This document shows, one piece after another, positions 24,541-36,558 of a stretch of 64,000 nucleotides of DNA. This stretch comes from Rhytidiadelphus loreus. Lineage: Eukaryota; Streptophyta; Bryopsida; Hypnales; Hylocomiaceae. The DNA lies in contig OX344763.1 in NCBI GenBank assembly GCA_947034895.1, positions 33,727,025 through 33,791,024 of the forward strand, in the 5' to 3' direction. The notes under the pieces were generated by a model, which did not search any database, was not told the DNA's origin, and was given only the letters and a program-made list of their open reading frames with translations. The first letter of the stretch is position 1. Every line of letters starts with the position of its first letter. Both the position numbers and the translations under genes were made by a program.

Positions 24541-25355
24541 ATGTCATAGCTGAGGGCAATAATCAAACGAGCAAGAAAAATACACATTTGTTGCACCTTC
24601 ACCGGTAAGGTAGACACAGCCATGACGTCGGCTTTCATTAACGGCAACACCTGACGGCAACTCTCCCCTCATGTTCACATCCAAGCCGCTGCTGCTGGCA
24701 GCAAAGTGGCATGAAGTAGCCATACGCAACAAAATCTGTAGGAACTCATCTTCCTATCCCCTAAAGATGATATGCGCAATTCCTGCATACATAATGCAAG
24801 CGCAACCAAAGCTCTGTAAGGATGCAATGGAGACACTTAAGGCAGGAAGAACGAAAAGGAACCCTGAGGCTCACGAATAAGCAATCTGAATAACCAAGTC
24901 AAATCAAAGCCCATCTAGAGAAATCGAAATACTCTAGACGCATATAGGAGGCCGCAGAACGAAGGATTAAGCTATTCCTCATGAAGAGCATAACGGCAAC
25001 CGTAAAAAGATTTGCACAAATCGCTGAACTCACTCCTGTAAACCACCCCTTGGGCACCAGCATGCAAAACAGAAGTAATAGGATTGGAAAGGGGGAGAAG
25101 AGATGAAGATATGAAGCTTCACTGACCCGAGAGAGAAGCTTGCGGAACTCGAACTTGGCCGTGTGCTTGTTTCGACAACTTGATGTAACGGAAGTCAGTG
25201 AAGGCAAATGAGGCCCACCAGAGCATAACCTCCTCTTGATTTGGCTATATGAGAACCTCAAAGATTCATACACAGCTATAAAAACCATGTCTTGTAATGC
25301 GATTCTCCAAATGACAGACCTTGTGACAAAAAACTCACACCTGATGCACATCAGC
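24541..25355 (-). other. 3' flank of the PORR gene
   Basis: Composition is gene-like but the open frames (for example minus 24899-25447) are not conserved-looking and overlap the PORR stop region in another frame. Probably 3' UTR and downstream sequence. Confidence 0.4.
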
Positions 25356-27194
25356 TCACACAGATATGGATGATGCAATCTCTTCAGGCGAAAGCTCAGT
25401 CGACTCTTGGAAAGTAAGGGACTCCTGGAGAGGAACGGAATCAGCACTCTGAGGTGTAGAAGGCGCCCGCTTCACATCCATGAGGAAGAGATACTTCTCC
25501 TTGAGGTCTACCAATGGATGTTTGTCTTTCAGTAAGTACTGTTGCCGTTTACCAGGAATATGGATCCCCTCAAAAGCCTCTCGTAAAAAGACGGTGTCAC
25601 GATCACCTTTCCTTGAGACGTAGAAGTGCTCTGGATGGCGGATTAGCAGACCCCGTACCTACAAGCAGAGGCATCTGTGTTGTCAAGGATAATGATGGAA
25701 TGCAATACTGTCACTTGAGACAACTCGTTGCAACTTCTTACATCATTCGAAACAAGAGATAAGGAATCCAATGAAAAGAAGATGCCACCCCAACGAACAA
25801 GGTAGTACCTGATTAGAGAACTTGAACTCTTTGCGGAAGTGAGTAAGATGGTCCACATACACTCGCTTTTCTAAGGTAAGAGACAGAAGTTCTTTAATTA
25901 AAAGAACAGCACGTTTTTCAGCCTCCGCCGACGCTGGATTAAGGTAGTTTGAAGCTTCGTAAGGTGATGGACATTCAAGCTCGTGAAATTTGTATAGCAC
26001 ATACTTGTCTTTATTCGAGAGTCGATATCTCTTCGGCAGTTGAATTTCCAGTTTGGGCTGACTGTCTGTAAACCAAAGGCATCCAATGTGTAAATCAGAA
26101 ACAAGAATTAAGAGGTCTGCAAATGCAAGGAGAACTCCGGTAATCACTTGAGAAAACAAAAAGGACGTACCAAGACTCTTTTCTTTCATAATATCTCGAA
26201 CTCTCTGCTCCTCTGAAGTAACGGCCAATCGATCACTCCACTTAACAAGTTCCAAAATGCGCATATCTTCATTAGTAGCGTCTTCACCATCAATTACACG
26301 AAAATACTTCGGGTATTTGTACACCATCCGCGTCCTAAAGTCCTCAGGGAGACCAATATCGCGTGCTATATGTACAATTTTCCCGAGCAAGAGACGTTTG
26401 TCACTCGACATCATGAGAAGCTTCCTCAACTTCGTAACAGCTTCAACCTTCATGCCTTTTCGAATCTCTCTCTCTTCGTCACTGATAGCTTCTGCCTCTG
26501 GTGAAAGCTGAAACCAAGGTAGTTTGCCCGGCTCGACCTCCTCGTGAACGATGAACACACCTGGATATTTCTTCAAAAGTGCGATAACTCGTTTCTTACC
26601 CGTAAGGCCAATGTAGTCCCTGCACTTACCTAGGTCCTGAAGAGTCATGGAATCATCCGGATCCGCAAGAAGAAGCTCCTTCACCTTCAATACTATTTTC
26701 AGTTTCTTCTCTCTCTCGATAATGTCATCGAAATCCACCTCTTTCAGTTGCCGAACTCGCAAACTTGTCGGGCAAAGCTTATCCACGTGCCACTTCACAG
26801 ATCTATCCGGTGCTTCAGAATCGTCTCCACTCCTTGCTCCTTTGTCATCATCATGTAACCCATCCTCTTCTTCTAACGAATTTTTGGCAGCAAAACATCG
26901 CGAGTGGATTTGCATAGGTCCCTCAAAATGTAGGACCCTCTTGCTGTTGGTGCTAGCTCCTAATACACGACATTCATATTCAAAAGGACTCACCCGATCG
27001 AAAGAAAAATATGGATTGGAGAGCCCGAAACCTCGACTACAGGGAGTGCCAGCGTCAAAGAAATTGTCAGGCTTCAGTGGAAATTCTCTCCACGATGAAG
27101 AAATGCGAGAAGGTCTCAAAGCTCCACAGAAAGTCGCCTCTGCCGCGGTCCATACAGACCTGCATCTTCCTCTCAAAGCCATGGCTTGGTACAC
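25356..27194 (-). CDS. PORR-domain organelle RNA-binding protein
   Basis: PORR (DUF860) proteins bind introns or transcripts in chloroplasts or mitochondria and help group II intron splicing (family knowledge). Three exons: 27194-26171, 26065-25809, 25658-25356, total 527 residues. The N-terminal ~110 residues are Arg/Ser-rich with few acidic residues at the start, consistent with an organelle transit peptide. The PORR region runs from about residue 140 (REKKLKIVLKVKELLL) through RDYIGLTGKKRVIALLKKYP and ARDIGLPEDFRTRMVYKYPK to LLIRHPEHFYVSRKG. The C-terminal tail (from about 490) is Ser/Pro/Glu-rich. Intron 1 (26066-26170) is 105 nt, a multiple of three, and has no stop in frame, so retention would add 35 hydrophobic residues. 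ATG 27194 was chosen; ATG 27182 is an alternative. The subfamily (WTF1-like or another) is not resolved. Confidence 0.92.
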
Positions 27195-27298
27195 ATTTCA
27201 ATCACAACGCCATCGTCCTCCTGATCCTTGGCACCAGCTACACTGAAAATGCCGCAGAGATCGTCGCAGCACGAGAATCGATGCCTTGCCAAATTTCG

Positions 27299-27306
27299 AA
27301 ACCCTA
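27299..27306 (-). promoter_or_regulatory. telo-box upstream of the PORR gene
   Basis: AAACCCTA lies 105 bp upstream of the PORR ATG. Telo-boxes are common near the transcription start of plant translation and organelle-biogenesis genes (established knowledge); activity here is inferred. Confidence 0.55.
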
Positions 27307-27940
27307 ATTCTCCTCCTGTAGGTGAAGTTCTCATATTTCGAATTCGGTGGGAAGGGTGCTCGAAGGTTCGCCCAGGAATTAGGGCTTGAGATCAATAAGT
27401 TCAGCCGGGTATCCTCCGGGTATATAGTCCTGGACCGACTGGGAAGACTTCTCCAGAATTCACTAAAAAAATCGTCGTAAAGTAAAAATATTCTGAAATT
27501 GTACACAAATAGATATTCTGAAATTGTACACAAATAGAAATTGTAGATTTTGAGTTTTGGATTCCACCTATGGTTAGATTCACCAATGCTATCACCAATA
27601 TTTTTTAAAAGGGAAATTTGATTACAAGCAAAATAGTATCATTTTTTGAGTAAAATTTGTTGGAATGGATTTGAAATGAGGTTCTTGAGATGGTGATTTT
27701 TTTGAAGTTTTTGTATTCTCTAAATCTATGACCTCATTTTTGCAAATCCAATATTGAACTAGAGTCAATGCGATTTTGGCTTGGTCAACTACTTGATATA
27801 CTTCCACATTTGTAATTTTAGAAAAATTACTCTAGTAACACCAAATCCAACCATTAGATAGGACAACAACTTCATAAAGTATCTCCACAAATTAGGATTA
27901 CTTCATCCAAATAGTAATGAAAAAGAAACAAAAATACCAA
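27307..27940. other. PORR 5' flank passing into AT-rich DNA
   Basis: A 28-bp direct duplication (TATTCTGAAATTGTACACAA, twice, near 27488 and 27513) lies at the boundary. No gene further left to right. Confidence 0.5.
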
Positions 27941-27944
27941 TCTA

Positions 27945-28028
27945 TTCGTCATCCAAAAAGTAGACGTTGGAATGCTTAAGGGTTAACCCCTAAGCACTTT
28001 GAAGTACATATTTGGATGACAAATAGAG
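27945..28028. mobile_element. Two TTAA-element ends head to head
   Basis: A single TTAA (27983-27986) is flanked by GGAATGCTTAAGGG on the left and CCCCTAAGCACTTTG on the right. About 40 bp each side form an imperfect palindrome (CATCCAAA left, TTTGGATG right). This looks like two copies of the TTAA family abutting through one shared target site. Confidence 0.55.
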
Positions 28029-28824
28029 TGCTTCAAGGCAATGTTTTGTTCAAATAATTTTTCATTCATCCAAATAAAGGCTTAAATATTTTAAAAATTA
28101 AACTTCTTCTATACTCAATTTGATGACATTGAAGTAAATAACATAATTATACAAAGTACAATGTATTCCAAAATGTACAAAAGTTCAAAAAAAGAATTAA
28201 GATGTTGTCATGATGTGGAACATCTACTAGTTAGAATTGACATCGTCATTTTTAAGAAGGGAGTTGTTTAGTGTTGAAAGTTTTGTTGTTAGTTGTTCTT
28301 GTTAGTTCCTAGTTGATAGCCAATTGGTTAATAGTTGACACTAGGGTTAAAGGTGTTAGGCTGATTAACCCATGACTAGCCACTTTGGGTTGTAGTGTCT
28401 ATTTAGAAGCAAGGGTTGGTTCCTTGTCTTGCTCTCTTTGTTTTTTTAATGGTTGGGATGTGTGGGATGCACTTCAGTGCAAAGTTGTATATTTGTTGTT
28501 AATTTTATACTGAAGAAAGCATTGGTGTGAGGGTTTTTGTGTTGTGTTTTGCAAAAGTGTTGGATCAAGGCAAACTTTTGAATAAGAATTTTTGGATAGG
28601 TGAATCTATTTTGGAGAACGAGTTGTGAAGCTTCAAAGTAGAGGATTTTAAGGTAGACAAAAAGGGCGTATTGAGGTGCTTTAATCTTATTGAGTTTTTG
28701 TATTATGGCAATGAAACTTAGAAGATATTTTTCTTAACTTATCTACTACTTCTTGTCAAAAATTTGACTATGATGGACTTGGGATTTATGAATTATGCAT
28801 TAAATACAATCAAGAGGGTCAAGC
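28029..28824. other. AT-rich intergenic DNA
   Basis: No gene or defined element seen. Confidence 0.4.
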
Positions 28825-29205
28825 AATGAAAGATTAGAAAGTCAATGGTGGAAAAATGTTCACTAAAGTTAAACAATATCATAAATCAAGATGAAAATTG
28901 ATATATAAATAGTAAAATAGTTTATCTATATTTTGGTGAAGTTTCAAGTCATTTGAAGCTACTTTCCATCATTTATGCTAGACTGAAGCTAGATATGGCA
29001 ATTTCTAGGATATCTTGGGAAGGGTTAGAAAGTTAATAGTGGGGAAATGTCCACCAAAGTTAAACAATATGTTAGATTGAGATGAAAATGGGTACACAAA
29101 TATTTGAATAGTTGATCCACACTATCGTGAAGTTTCAAATTATTGAAGCTACTTTTCATCATTTATGCTAGATCAAAACTAAGTATGACAATTTTTAAGG
29201 TATTG
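28825..29205. repeat. Tandem duplication of a ~190-bp segment
   Basis: Copy 1 starts near 28831 (GATTAGAAAGTCAATGGTGG) and copy 2 near 29021 (GGTTAGAAAGTTAATAGTGG). Both continue through AAAGTTAAACAATAT and end near ATCATTTATGCTAGA followed by a TATGRCAATTT block. By eye the copies are about 80% identical. Confidence 0.75.
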
Positions 29206-31815
29206 TCAAAATTATAGGATAGGGATTTGGAAAAAAAAAATTGGGAATAGCTTTAGGAATATTTATGATGTTTAAGTATATAAGAGATTATATGGTAAGC
29301 ATTTCCACAACAAAGGTCCTGGGATGCTATTCCGAACCTATTCACAAATCTTTGTATGAACACTCAAGGATTAACTCCAATCATGTTTTATGATTAGCAT
29401 ACATTAAGAATTTGTTCATTTAAGGTCCCATGAATGGCTCCATAGCCAATGCTTCATCATATTGAATTTGAACTTGTGAAGTCCTCATTATGGTGGAAAA
29501 TGCACAAACTTTTTAATTCCTACTAGCTAATCAAATTTGGAAAATTCAAAAATTTCATCATGTAAATGCCTCATATTTTGAAAATAGACTATTTGTCCTT
29601 TCTATTACACTATCTCCAGTTCGTAGGAAACCTAGACGGGACTCTGACTTATTTATACTTAATGGTTTTAAAACTCTCTGCTATACTTGAAAATAGATAT
29701 TTTTTGCCAAAATTGCCATATTTAACGTCCATAGTGCTTGGAAGCGATTCTTCTTCTTGCTTGACTAAATTTTTACACATTACAATTTATAGTTTGATTG
29801 AGTTGCACCAATTTAACGTTTCTGGTTTGAATACATTTTGAGCCTTGAAATTCAAATTACAAAGACTTATTTGAAGGTCACTTAGATAATGTTTTTACGC
29901 CATATATTGTCCCAATTAGCATCTAAGTATGGTTCCTATTATTGAATTGTTTAACTATTTGATGGATCTTGTTATGAATAAAAGAAGAGATTTCAAATTC
30001 TTATAGCATGCATTTTGGGACATTTCAAGTATAAACAATGAATCCTCAATGTGCTAAAAATAGGCCTATATCTGAAATCAACTCTTTGGATTTTCAAGAA
30101 TAGAGGCTATTACTTTTTAGGCAAAAATTTATGGGACTTGATTCTAGAATCTCGCAATTAGATTTAGTTACTTCATAATAAAAAAGAGAAGAATAGGTAG
30201 GAACAAATTAAAAGATTTATTAGGGAAGAATCACAAAAAGGTGGGAGTTGAGGACAAAAGTTGAGACTCTAAGAGATGTGAAGCACTACCAAGAAAATAG
30301 TTGTTTATTCCTAAGACAAATTCTATTTCAAAATTAAGTATTCCCCTCGATTCCAAGGTTTCCATCGGAATAATCATAAGAATTTTAGATTTTTCATTCA
30401 TCATATTCCAAATTTTCATCCAATTTTCCTACTATATGCATTACAGTGGTGAATATCTTCCTTGTCAATAATTGTAGAAATACATCCCTCTTCACGTAGA
30501 TGCACCCTTGTTTTATTTCCACAATTCCCTCCTTTTCAAGTATTCCCCTAAGAGCACACCACTACCAAGAAATATAGTGTTCATTTCATTGGTAGATTTC
30601 TTCTTATTATACCTTCTTATGTAAATAAATATGTATAATTGGAGAATACACAGTTCTCATATGGCTAACAATTTGTTTATTGATCTACATAATTTTCATT
30701 TGTTTCCACATTTCCTACATAGGTATAATTTCCCTGGGATAATAGCTAGTGTTACTTGTTAAGCACTACCTCAAATTAACATTGTTCAAAATTAGCATCT
30801 TAAAACTATATTGTGGCCACATTTCAAGGCCAAAATATGTGTCACAAGGTCAAGTATTGAAAACATTAGGTGAATTTGGATGAAATTTTAGGCAAAACTT
30901 ATTGCAATGGGAAGCACTATCATTTGGATGCATTACAATGACACCTCTCAAGTGTCAGATCTACCCACCACCCTCAATACATTACTTGCCCTTGTGGTAG
31001 TGCTTTTCACTATAAGAGGTGTGCATCTATGATCAACCCTAATTATAATTGAGCATAATTACTATTATTAAAATATATTATTTTAATTAGGCCTTATTGG
31101 CAACTGAAAGAAGATTTGAAGCACTTTAGCATACATTATTTGGACATTGTATGAATAAGTTACAAATTTTCAAAAGATTGTCTTTAAATGTACTTAAAGC
31201 CAACACTAGACTCAGTCTCTTGTAAACTTCATTTTCACATTGTGCATTGCATAAATCTTGTCTAATTAATGTTTAGAAAAAAATGACTCTTTTTGGTTCA
31301 AATAAAAGTGTTGCATTTTGGAGATTATTGGTTGTAGGTGTACATATGTTTGAAATCATTTACAAAAAAAATCTTCCTAGCCAACCCTACCATCCTCTTT
31401 AGACTTTTTATTTAGGTAATTCTTCATGTATTATGTGTTAAGTTATTTGCCACCACATCTAGAATAGAGTTCTTCACTATAGTTTTCAAAGGGAACCAAT
31501 GGAAGTTGAAGAGTTCTTTCATTGAAGCAACCAATGATAGAGAGTTGAAGCATTTTGCACTCCAAGGATGTTCAATGCCTTAAGTAGTCACTTAGTATTT
31601 TCAAGATTTTGAACATGTATTATAAAATGTAACTTAGAATAATTTAATGATGACACTCAAACAATAGTTGTAAACTATGGTACATAGATCATATCCATAT
31701 GGTTACATTAGCTAGTACACAAACCAATATTTTCAATAAGACAAAAATTGAAAATTCCATTTGAAATCAATCGTAGATTGAATATTTGTGATTTTCACAA
31801 AGTAATTTTTTTCCT
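29206..31815. other. AT-rich intergenic DNA with CACTACC motifs
   Basis: No gene. CACTACC motifs followed by AAGAAA or TCAAA at about 30284, 30560 and 30766, and the reverse motif GGTAGTG near 31002, resemble CACTA-type ends, but I could not pair them with a matching target duplication. Confidence 0.4.
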
Positions 31816-32822
31816 TTGACCCCTAAAGGACCAAGCCCATTTTTGTCAAAACCCACTCAAAATTGCCCCTACTGTTGTGTTTATCAAAATTTTCAACAAA
31901 TTTTTTCTTTTGGGAAATATAACCGTAGAATCTTGTACTAGACTTGTAGAAGAAGAAGTATTAAAGATTTCGTGACATGTGACCATATGGATTGAAAGAT
32001 ATAAGCATTTGAAGGAAAAGTTTTTTTTCCCCTGTGCATGATAATTTCAGCTGCCTTTGACCATTGATTGTGGTAAATTTTTCCACTATGGGCGTTGAAT
32101 TAAAAAAATTCTCATATTCTAGATCATATTAGGAATGTCACCAAAAAAATTCAAGGCAGAAAATGAAATAGAACACATCCAATTTTTTTTTGCAATGCAA
32201 CAATGTCCAGAAGTTCAAAATGCCTCACATAATTTTTCAAGCAATTTTTCCACCACATAATTCTAAAATCCAAAAATCCAAACAATGGATTGAAAGATAT
32301 AGTGTGCCTTTACAATCTCCAAAAAGAAATTTGGAAAAAAATAAATAAAAACTCTATTTCCTATAGAATTAAGAAGCACTTTGTGAAGAAAAAAATAGAA
32401 TATGGCTTTAGGCATGGCACGAGAAAAGGATTAGGATCTGTTCTCGATATGTTCCCACTTCATTCTAAGTCAGTTCTAATCATTGGGAACTTTGAGTTAC
32501 CGAGAGCTTGCAGTGGGGAACTCTAACTACTTGAAATTGAATCCAAATGGGGGGTCATTGACATTGAGCCCTGCCCCCGTGGCAGTTGACCTTGTCAAAG
32601 TCAAGGCTACCTAGCTGCCTTCAAGTTGCCCCATGACGTGGAGAATTGCCATAACTTTTGAACCTTGAAGTCAATTGCAAAAAAAATTAGATCATTATGT
32701 TGCTCTTAGAGAACTCACTCTCCCCCCAAAATTACATGACAATCAATCAAAAAGCTTAATTGTACAAGCGTACCCAAAATCCATTTTGTCCCTCGAGGTA
32801 GCAATGGTTCTTTAGGGGTTAA
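31816..32822. mobile_element. TTAA-bounded element, larger copy (1007 bp)
   Basis: Left end TTGACCCCTAAAGGACCA; right end, reverse-complemented, TTAACCCCTAAAGAACCA. The left border reads TTGA, a one-base decay of TTAA. The interior has no transposase; the 78-residue open frame at 32290 is without recognisable domain. Confidence 0.6.
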
Positions 32823-33348
32823 GTTCATAATATTAAGTTCTAATTATAGTGATTTTTGAAATTTTTTGTTCTATTTCTTTATTCAAGTCATTTTAAAGGG
32901 TCTTTTTTCAAACTAGAAAAGTTACTTTTTGAGGCCAAACCTACTAGTACCTATTGAATTATAGAATATTTGCAAAGCAAAGTCTTCAAAATCTATACTG
33001 TACAAATGTTATAGAATTAACACATGAATCTTGAGAAAAATCATTAGATGAAAAAAAATGCATTTTTGCATGTTTGGGATGTGTTTGTGTTCATCAATTG
33101 TCCCATCAATTGTTCAACATTTGAATATGTAGTCTTCAGTAAGGGGTTAGGAATAGTCAAGTGTCAAATAGTAGAAGTTCCTATAACCTCAATTTTGAAA
33201 ATTCATAATATATTCGAATTAATTGTAAAGTGTGTGCAATGAGGGACCAAGAGCTAAAGTTTGAGAAAAACACAAGACTAAATTCCTTCAAGCACCCAAA
33301 CTAGGCCCAATGGAGTTTGGTGTCGTGTTTCTTTTCTACTATTCTTAG
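32823..33348. other. AT-rich intergenic DNA
   Basis: Nothing recognisable. Confidence 0.4.
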
Positions 33349-33563
33349 TTAATCCTTAAGCACTCCGACGTCCATATTTTAGATGAAGAACAAAGGGCTT
33401 GTAGACACTATTTAGTCATTCATCCAATGAAATACTTGAATGTTGAAAAGACAACCTTCTTGAATGACCAATTTCATGAAATTGTGATAAATGATATTTC
33501 TATACAAAGATATAAGCAAAAATGTGCCAAAATTTGAAATAAGATTGAGGCATTTAAGGTTAA
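33349..33563. mobile_element. TTAA-bounded MITE (215 bp), sister of 34148-34370
   Basis: Starts TTAATCCTTAAGCACTCC and ends CATTTAAGGTTAA. It shares most of its length with the element at 34148-34370, including GACGTCCATATT, GAACAAAGGGCTTG, AAAAGACAACCTTCTT and ACAAAGATATAAGCAAAAAT. Confidence 0.72.
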
Positions 33564-33915
33564 ACCAGTGATCTTAGAACTAGTTTATGGAATTTAGTGC
33601 AATATGTTACCTTCAAGACAAACATGCATCAATTTTGGCTACCTTGAGAGTGAATAGTATTAAAAAAAAATTTAAAAAAAAAGAACGGATTTTGCAAGTT
33701 GTGAAGGATTATTGGGAGTACTATAACACTCAACTGATTAAATAGATGCTAATTCCAGTGTGGAGGAAGTTGCAAACTGGCTATCAAATTCTATTGTTCA
33801 TTTGCAATCTTGGCTAAAATCTAATTTTCCCAAAGATTTTCTCCAATGTACATTTAGTTACTAAAAATTTTAAGCAGCAATGAAGCGAATTTTAAGCAGT
33901 TTTTTGAATGCTTGG

Positions 33916-34151
33916 TTAACCCTTAATCCACAAACGTCGATACGGATGTTTGGCGTCCAATGAATGACAAGGGAATCTCTTGTACATGACAGAAATACAA
34001 CTATTCATCCTCGGTTTTGGGGGTGGAAAGGAGAAATCTTCTACAGTGCTTTGACTTCCAATGAGTGGTTTTGAAATTTAGTATACCAATGATTCCCACG
34101 GTATCAAAATGTATGATTTCCACGGTCACCCATTCGTCCTTTAAGGGTTAA
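33916..34151. mobile_element. TTAA-bounded MITE (236 bp)
   Basis: Starts TTAACCCTTAATCCACAAAC and ends GTCCTTTAAGGGTTAA. Its interior differs from its neighbours. Its right TTAA (34148-34151) is also the left border of the next element. Confidence 0.68.
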
Positions 34152-34370
34152 GCGCTCTGACGTCCATATTCTGGATGATGAACAAAGGGCTTGCACGCAT
34201 TGTTTCATCCAACTACCTTCTCATTCATCCAATGTAACACTTGAATCTTGAAAAGACAACCTTCTTTTATGTCCAATTTCATGAAATTTTGGTAAATGGT
34301 ATTACTGTACAAAGATATAAGCAAAAATGTGTGAAAATTTTGAAAAAGGGTTGAGGCGTTAAGGGGTTAA
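34148..34370. mobile_element. TTAA-bounded MITE (223 bp), sister of 33349-33563
   Basis: Same internal sequence as 33349-33563. Right end GAGGCGTTAAGGGGTTAA is intact; the left end TTAAGCGCTCTGACG appears clipped where the preceding element abuts. Confidence 0.72.
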
Positions 34371-36558
34371 ACCTTCCTCTGACACCCCTTCTCCAAACTA
34401 GGGGTTCACTTTATGATTACGTTAACTCTAGTTCACCGGAACTCTACAAACTCTCATTGATACCAATTGCACTCGCTTTGGCTTCCCGTTTTGCTACCAT
34501 CGTGGTGTGCTCTCTTTCTCGAATTGCGTTCAGAATCGCTCGTTTGCACAGAAGGGTCTGTTTTCGATGTGGATGCCCTTCCGTAACTGAACAGTCTCCC
34601 CCTGTCCTGTCCTGCACGTTCGAAACTGCAATCGCAAAATCAAAGACCTAATCAATCAAGCGAAAGACTCCTCCTGTCCGACCTCCAGTACACAAACAAT
34701 CCTCCATTCCTTCAGATCACCGTGCGCGTCACGGCACTTCTCGATCCGCCCTGCCTACCTCCCACCCTCCCCAAGCACACACCCAGATTCCGCATTCACA
34801 TCGCCTCCGAAAATCTCTCCACAATCAATCACCAGTTCACCACATTCCCAGATTCACCCTCGCAACAAACAAATCCAACCGAACCGAACCAACCACTCAT
34901 CACAGCCAAGATGGAGAATTTGGACTTTTCCTTAATTGATGAGGTCAGTGATTCCTCACTTAGGATGAAACGATTACTTACATGACTCCGTCGACCAACA
35001 GAGCATAACAGTGAGGAAGGAAAAACAAAAACAAAAACAAAAACAAACAAACACGTTCGTGCACACACACGAACGTAAGTAGTGTCCTCTTTTGTTGGGT
35101 GCACGAGTCAACAGCTTGACCCCATCCCCGGGTTCGAAGAATCTTCCGCAACCGCTCGATCTTCACACTTGGCCACTTCGGTAACAACTGAGTGAACAGA
35201 AGAAAATGGAATGGAAGGGGATCGATCTCATCGACGGAGTGGTGCGTTCGGATTTCGGAAGGAGTTGTGCGTTGGTACGTCCGTCACTCGGTTTCGAGAT
35301 CTGGATGTGGAAACCAGAAATCCCGTTTTGGGGGTTCGTTGGGCTGTCTTTGAGTTTCATTCGGTGAGGTAGAGATTCGTGTGTGGAGATTTCTGCTTGG
35401 AAATTCGTTGCGGGCAAGTGACCTCAGAAGTCTAAGAAATGGGGATTGTAAGATTTCTTGAACTGTGCGATTCGGGTTAGCTTTTTTGGTTTGATGAGAA
35501 TCTCGTGCTTGAGATTCGTTTCTGCTCTGTTTTCCTTTCATTGTGTCCTCCGATTCATTCGGTTTCTGTGGTCGTGATTGATGAGAAGTGAAAAGGGGCA
35601 GAGTTCGATTTGTTGTTGGAGAGAGTCTCAAGTGGTGAAATCCTCTGTTGTGCTCAACTTCTGTTGTGCTGGGAGTCGTTTTGTCGGTAAATTCGGGTGT
35701 GAATCTCATGCTCGTCGCGGATTTTCGTTCCTTGCTGGTGCATTCGGGATGTTTTGTGGGGGTGTTTTTGGCTAAGAGCTCGTCTCTGTGTGTTCTCTAT
35801 TCGGTGATGTGATCCATCTGTGACTTCATGTTTCTTCACCAATAACGGGGTTTGCAGAAAATTGTTGGAAGTGTGTGGACTAAACATATTAAGCGCCTTT
35901 CAATTAGCTTCAAGCAGGTGATCATAGGGAATCCTCCCAGTGAATCGGGGGAAGGTTTCCCTATGAATTGCTTTTTTTTGCCTTCTACCAACCATTCTGT
36001 GTCAAATTTCTAATTTTACTTCAATCCAGATTCGCTTTGTCAGTGCTGGATGTTTCGAGTATTACAATTACGTGTGAATTGCTGACATGTTTGATCAAAC
36101 ATTTTGCAGGATTGCCAAACATCGAGTCTCGCGGTTGGGTTTTAGCCCACGGAAAAGCTCTGTGAAAGCATTCCCTTGTGGAATGTCTCGATGGGAGCAT
36201 AGCAGATGCGTGGTTCTTTCGAATCGAATGTAGAAATGCTCTCCAGGAAATCAATTTGCAATCTCGGAGACGAAGGGGTTGCACATGGTGCAAGCAACTC
36301 AAGCTTGCGACTTCTATGAGTCTTTCTGTTTTCATAGTAACCGCCTGGATCAGGGGAGTCAAATTAGCTCGCAGTGAAACTGTTTTTTGCCCCTCTCGTG
36401 AGCAATCATCAAAGTGGAGAAGTTTTGTTAATATTTTGTCTCTGGATCGAAGGGGAGGAGCCCTTGCGTCGACTTTGAGTAGCTACAGGGACAGAGCCTC
36501 TCGTAGTGTAGTTTCTTGTTGATTTATAGCTTTTTTAGTCAATTAGTGGAGTGTTTCT
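34371..36558 (+). other. Upstream region of the cyclophilin-like gene
   Basis: Composition becomes gene-like. A short open frame at 34911 (MENLDFSLIDEV) stops at a good donor context (GAG then GTCAGT), so it might be a small first exon, but I found no convincing continuation. An AAAAAC tandem tract lies at about 35020-35056. The rest may be 5' UTR, promoter or an undetected non-coding transcript. Confidence 0.4.

Noticed and set aside
24899..25447. 182-residue minus-strand frame downstream of PORR
   Set aside because: It overlaps the real last PORR exon in another frame and has no domain.
25743..27194. One continuous 483-residue PORR frame
   Set aside because: It reads through a GT-AG intron (26066-26170) and stops early at an unspliced donor. 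The spliced model continues to the conserved C terminus at 25356.
30284..31010. Second CACTA element from CACTACC motifs
   Set aside because: Ends do not pair beyond a few bases and the flanking triplets do not match as direct repeats.
34911..34943. First exon MENLDFSLIDE of an extra gene
   Set aside because: No convincing downstream exon in phase; kept only as a note in the upstream region.
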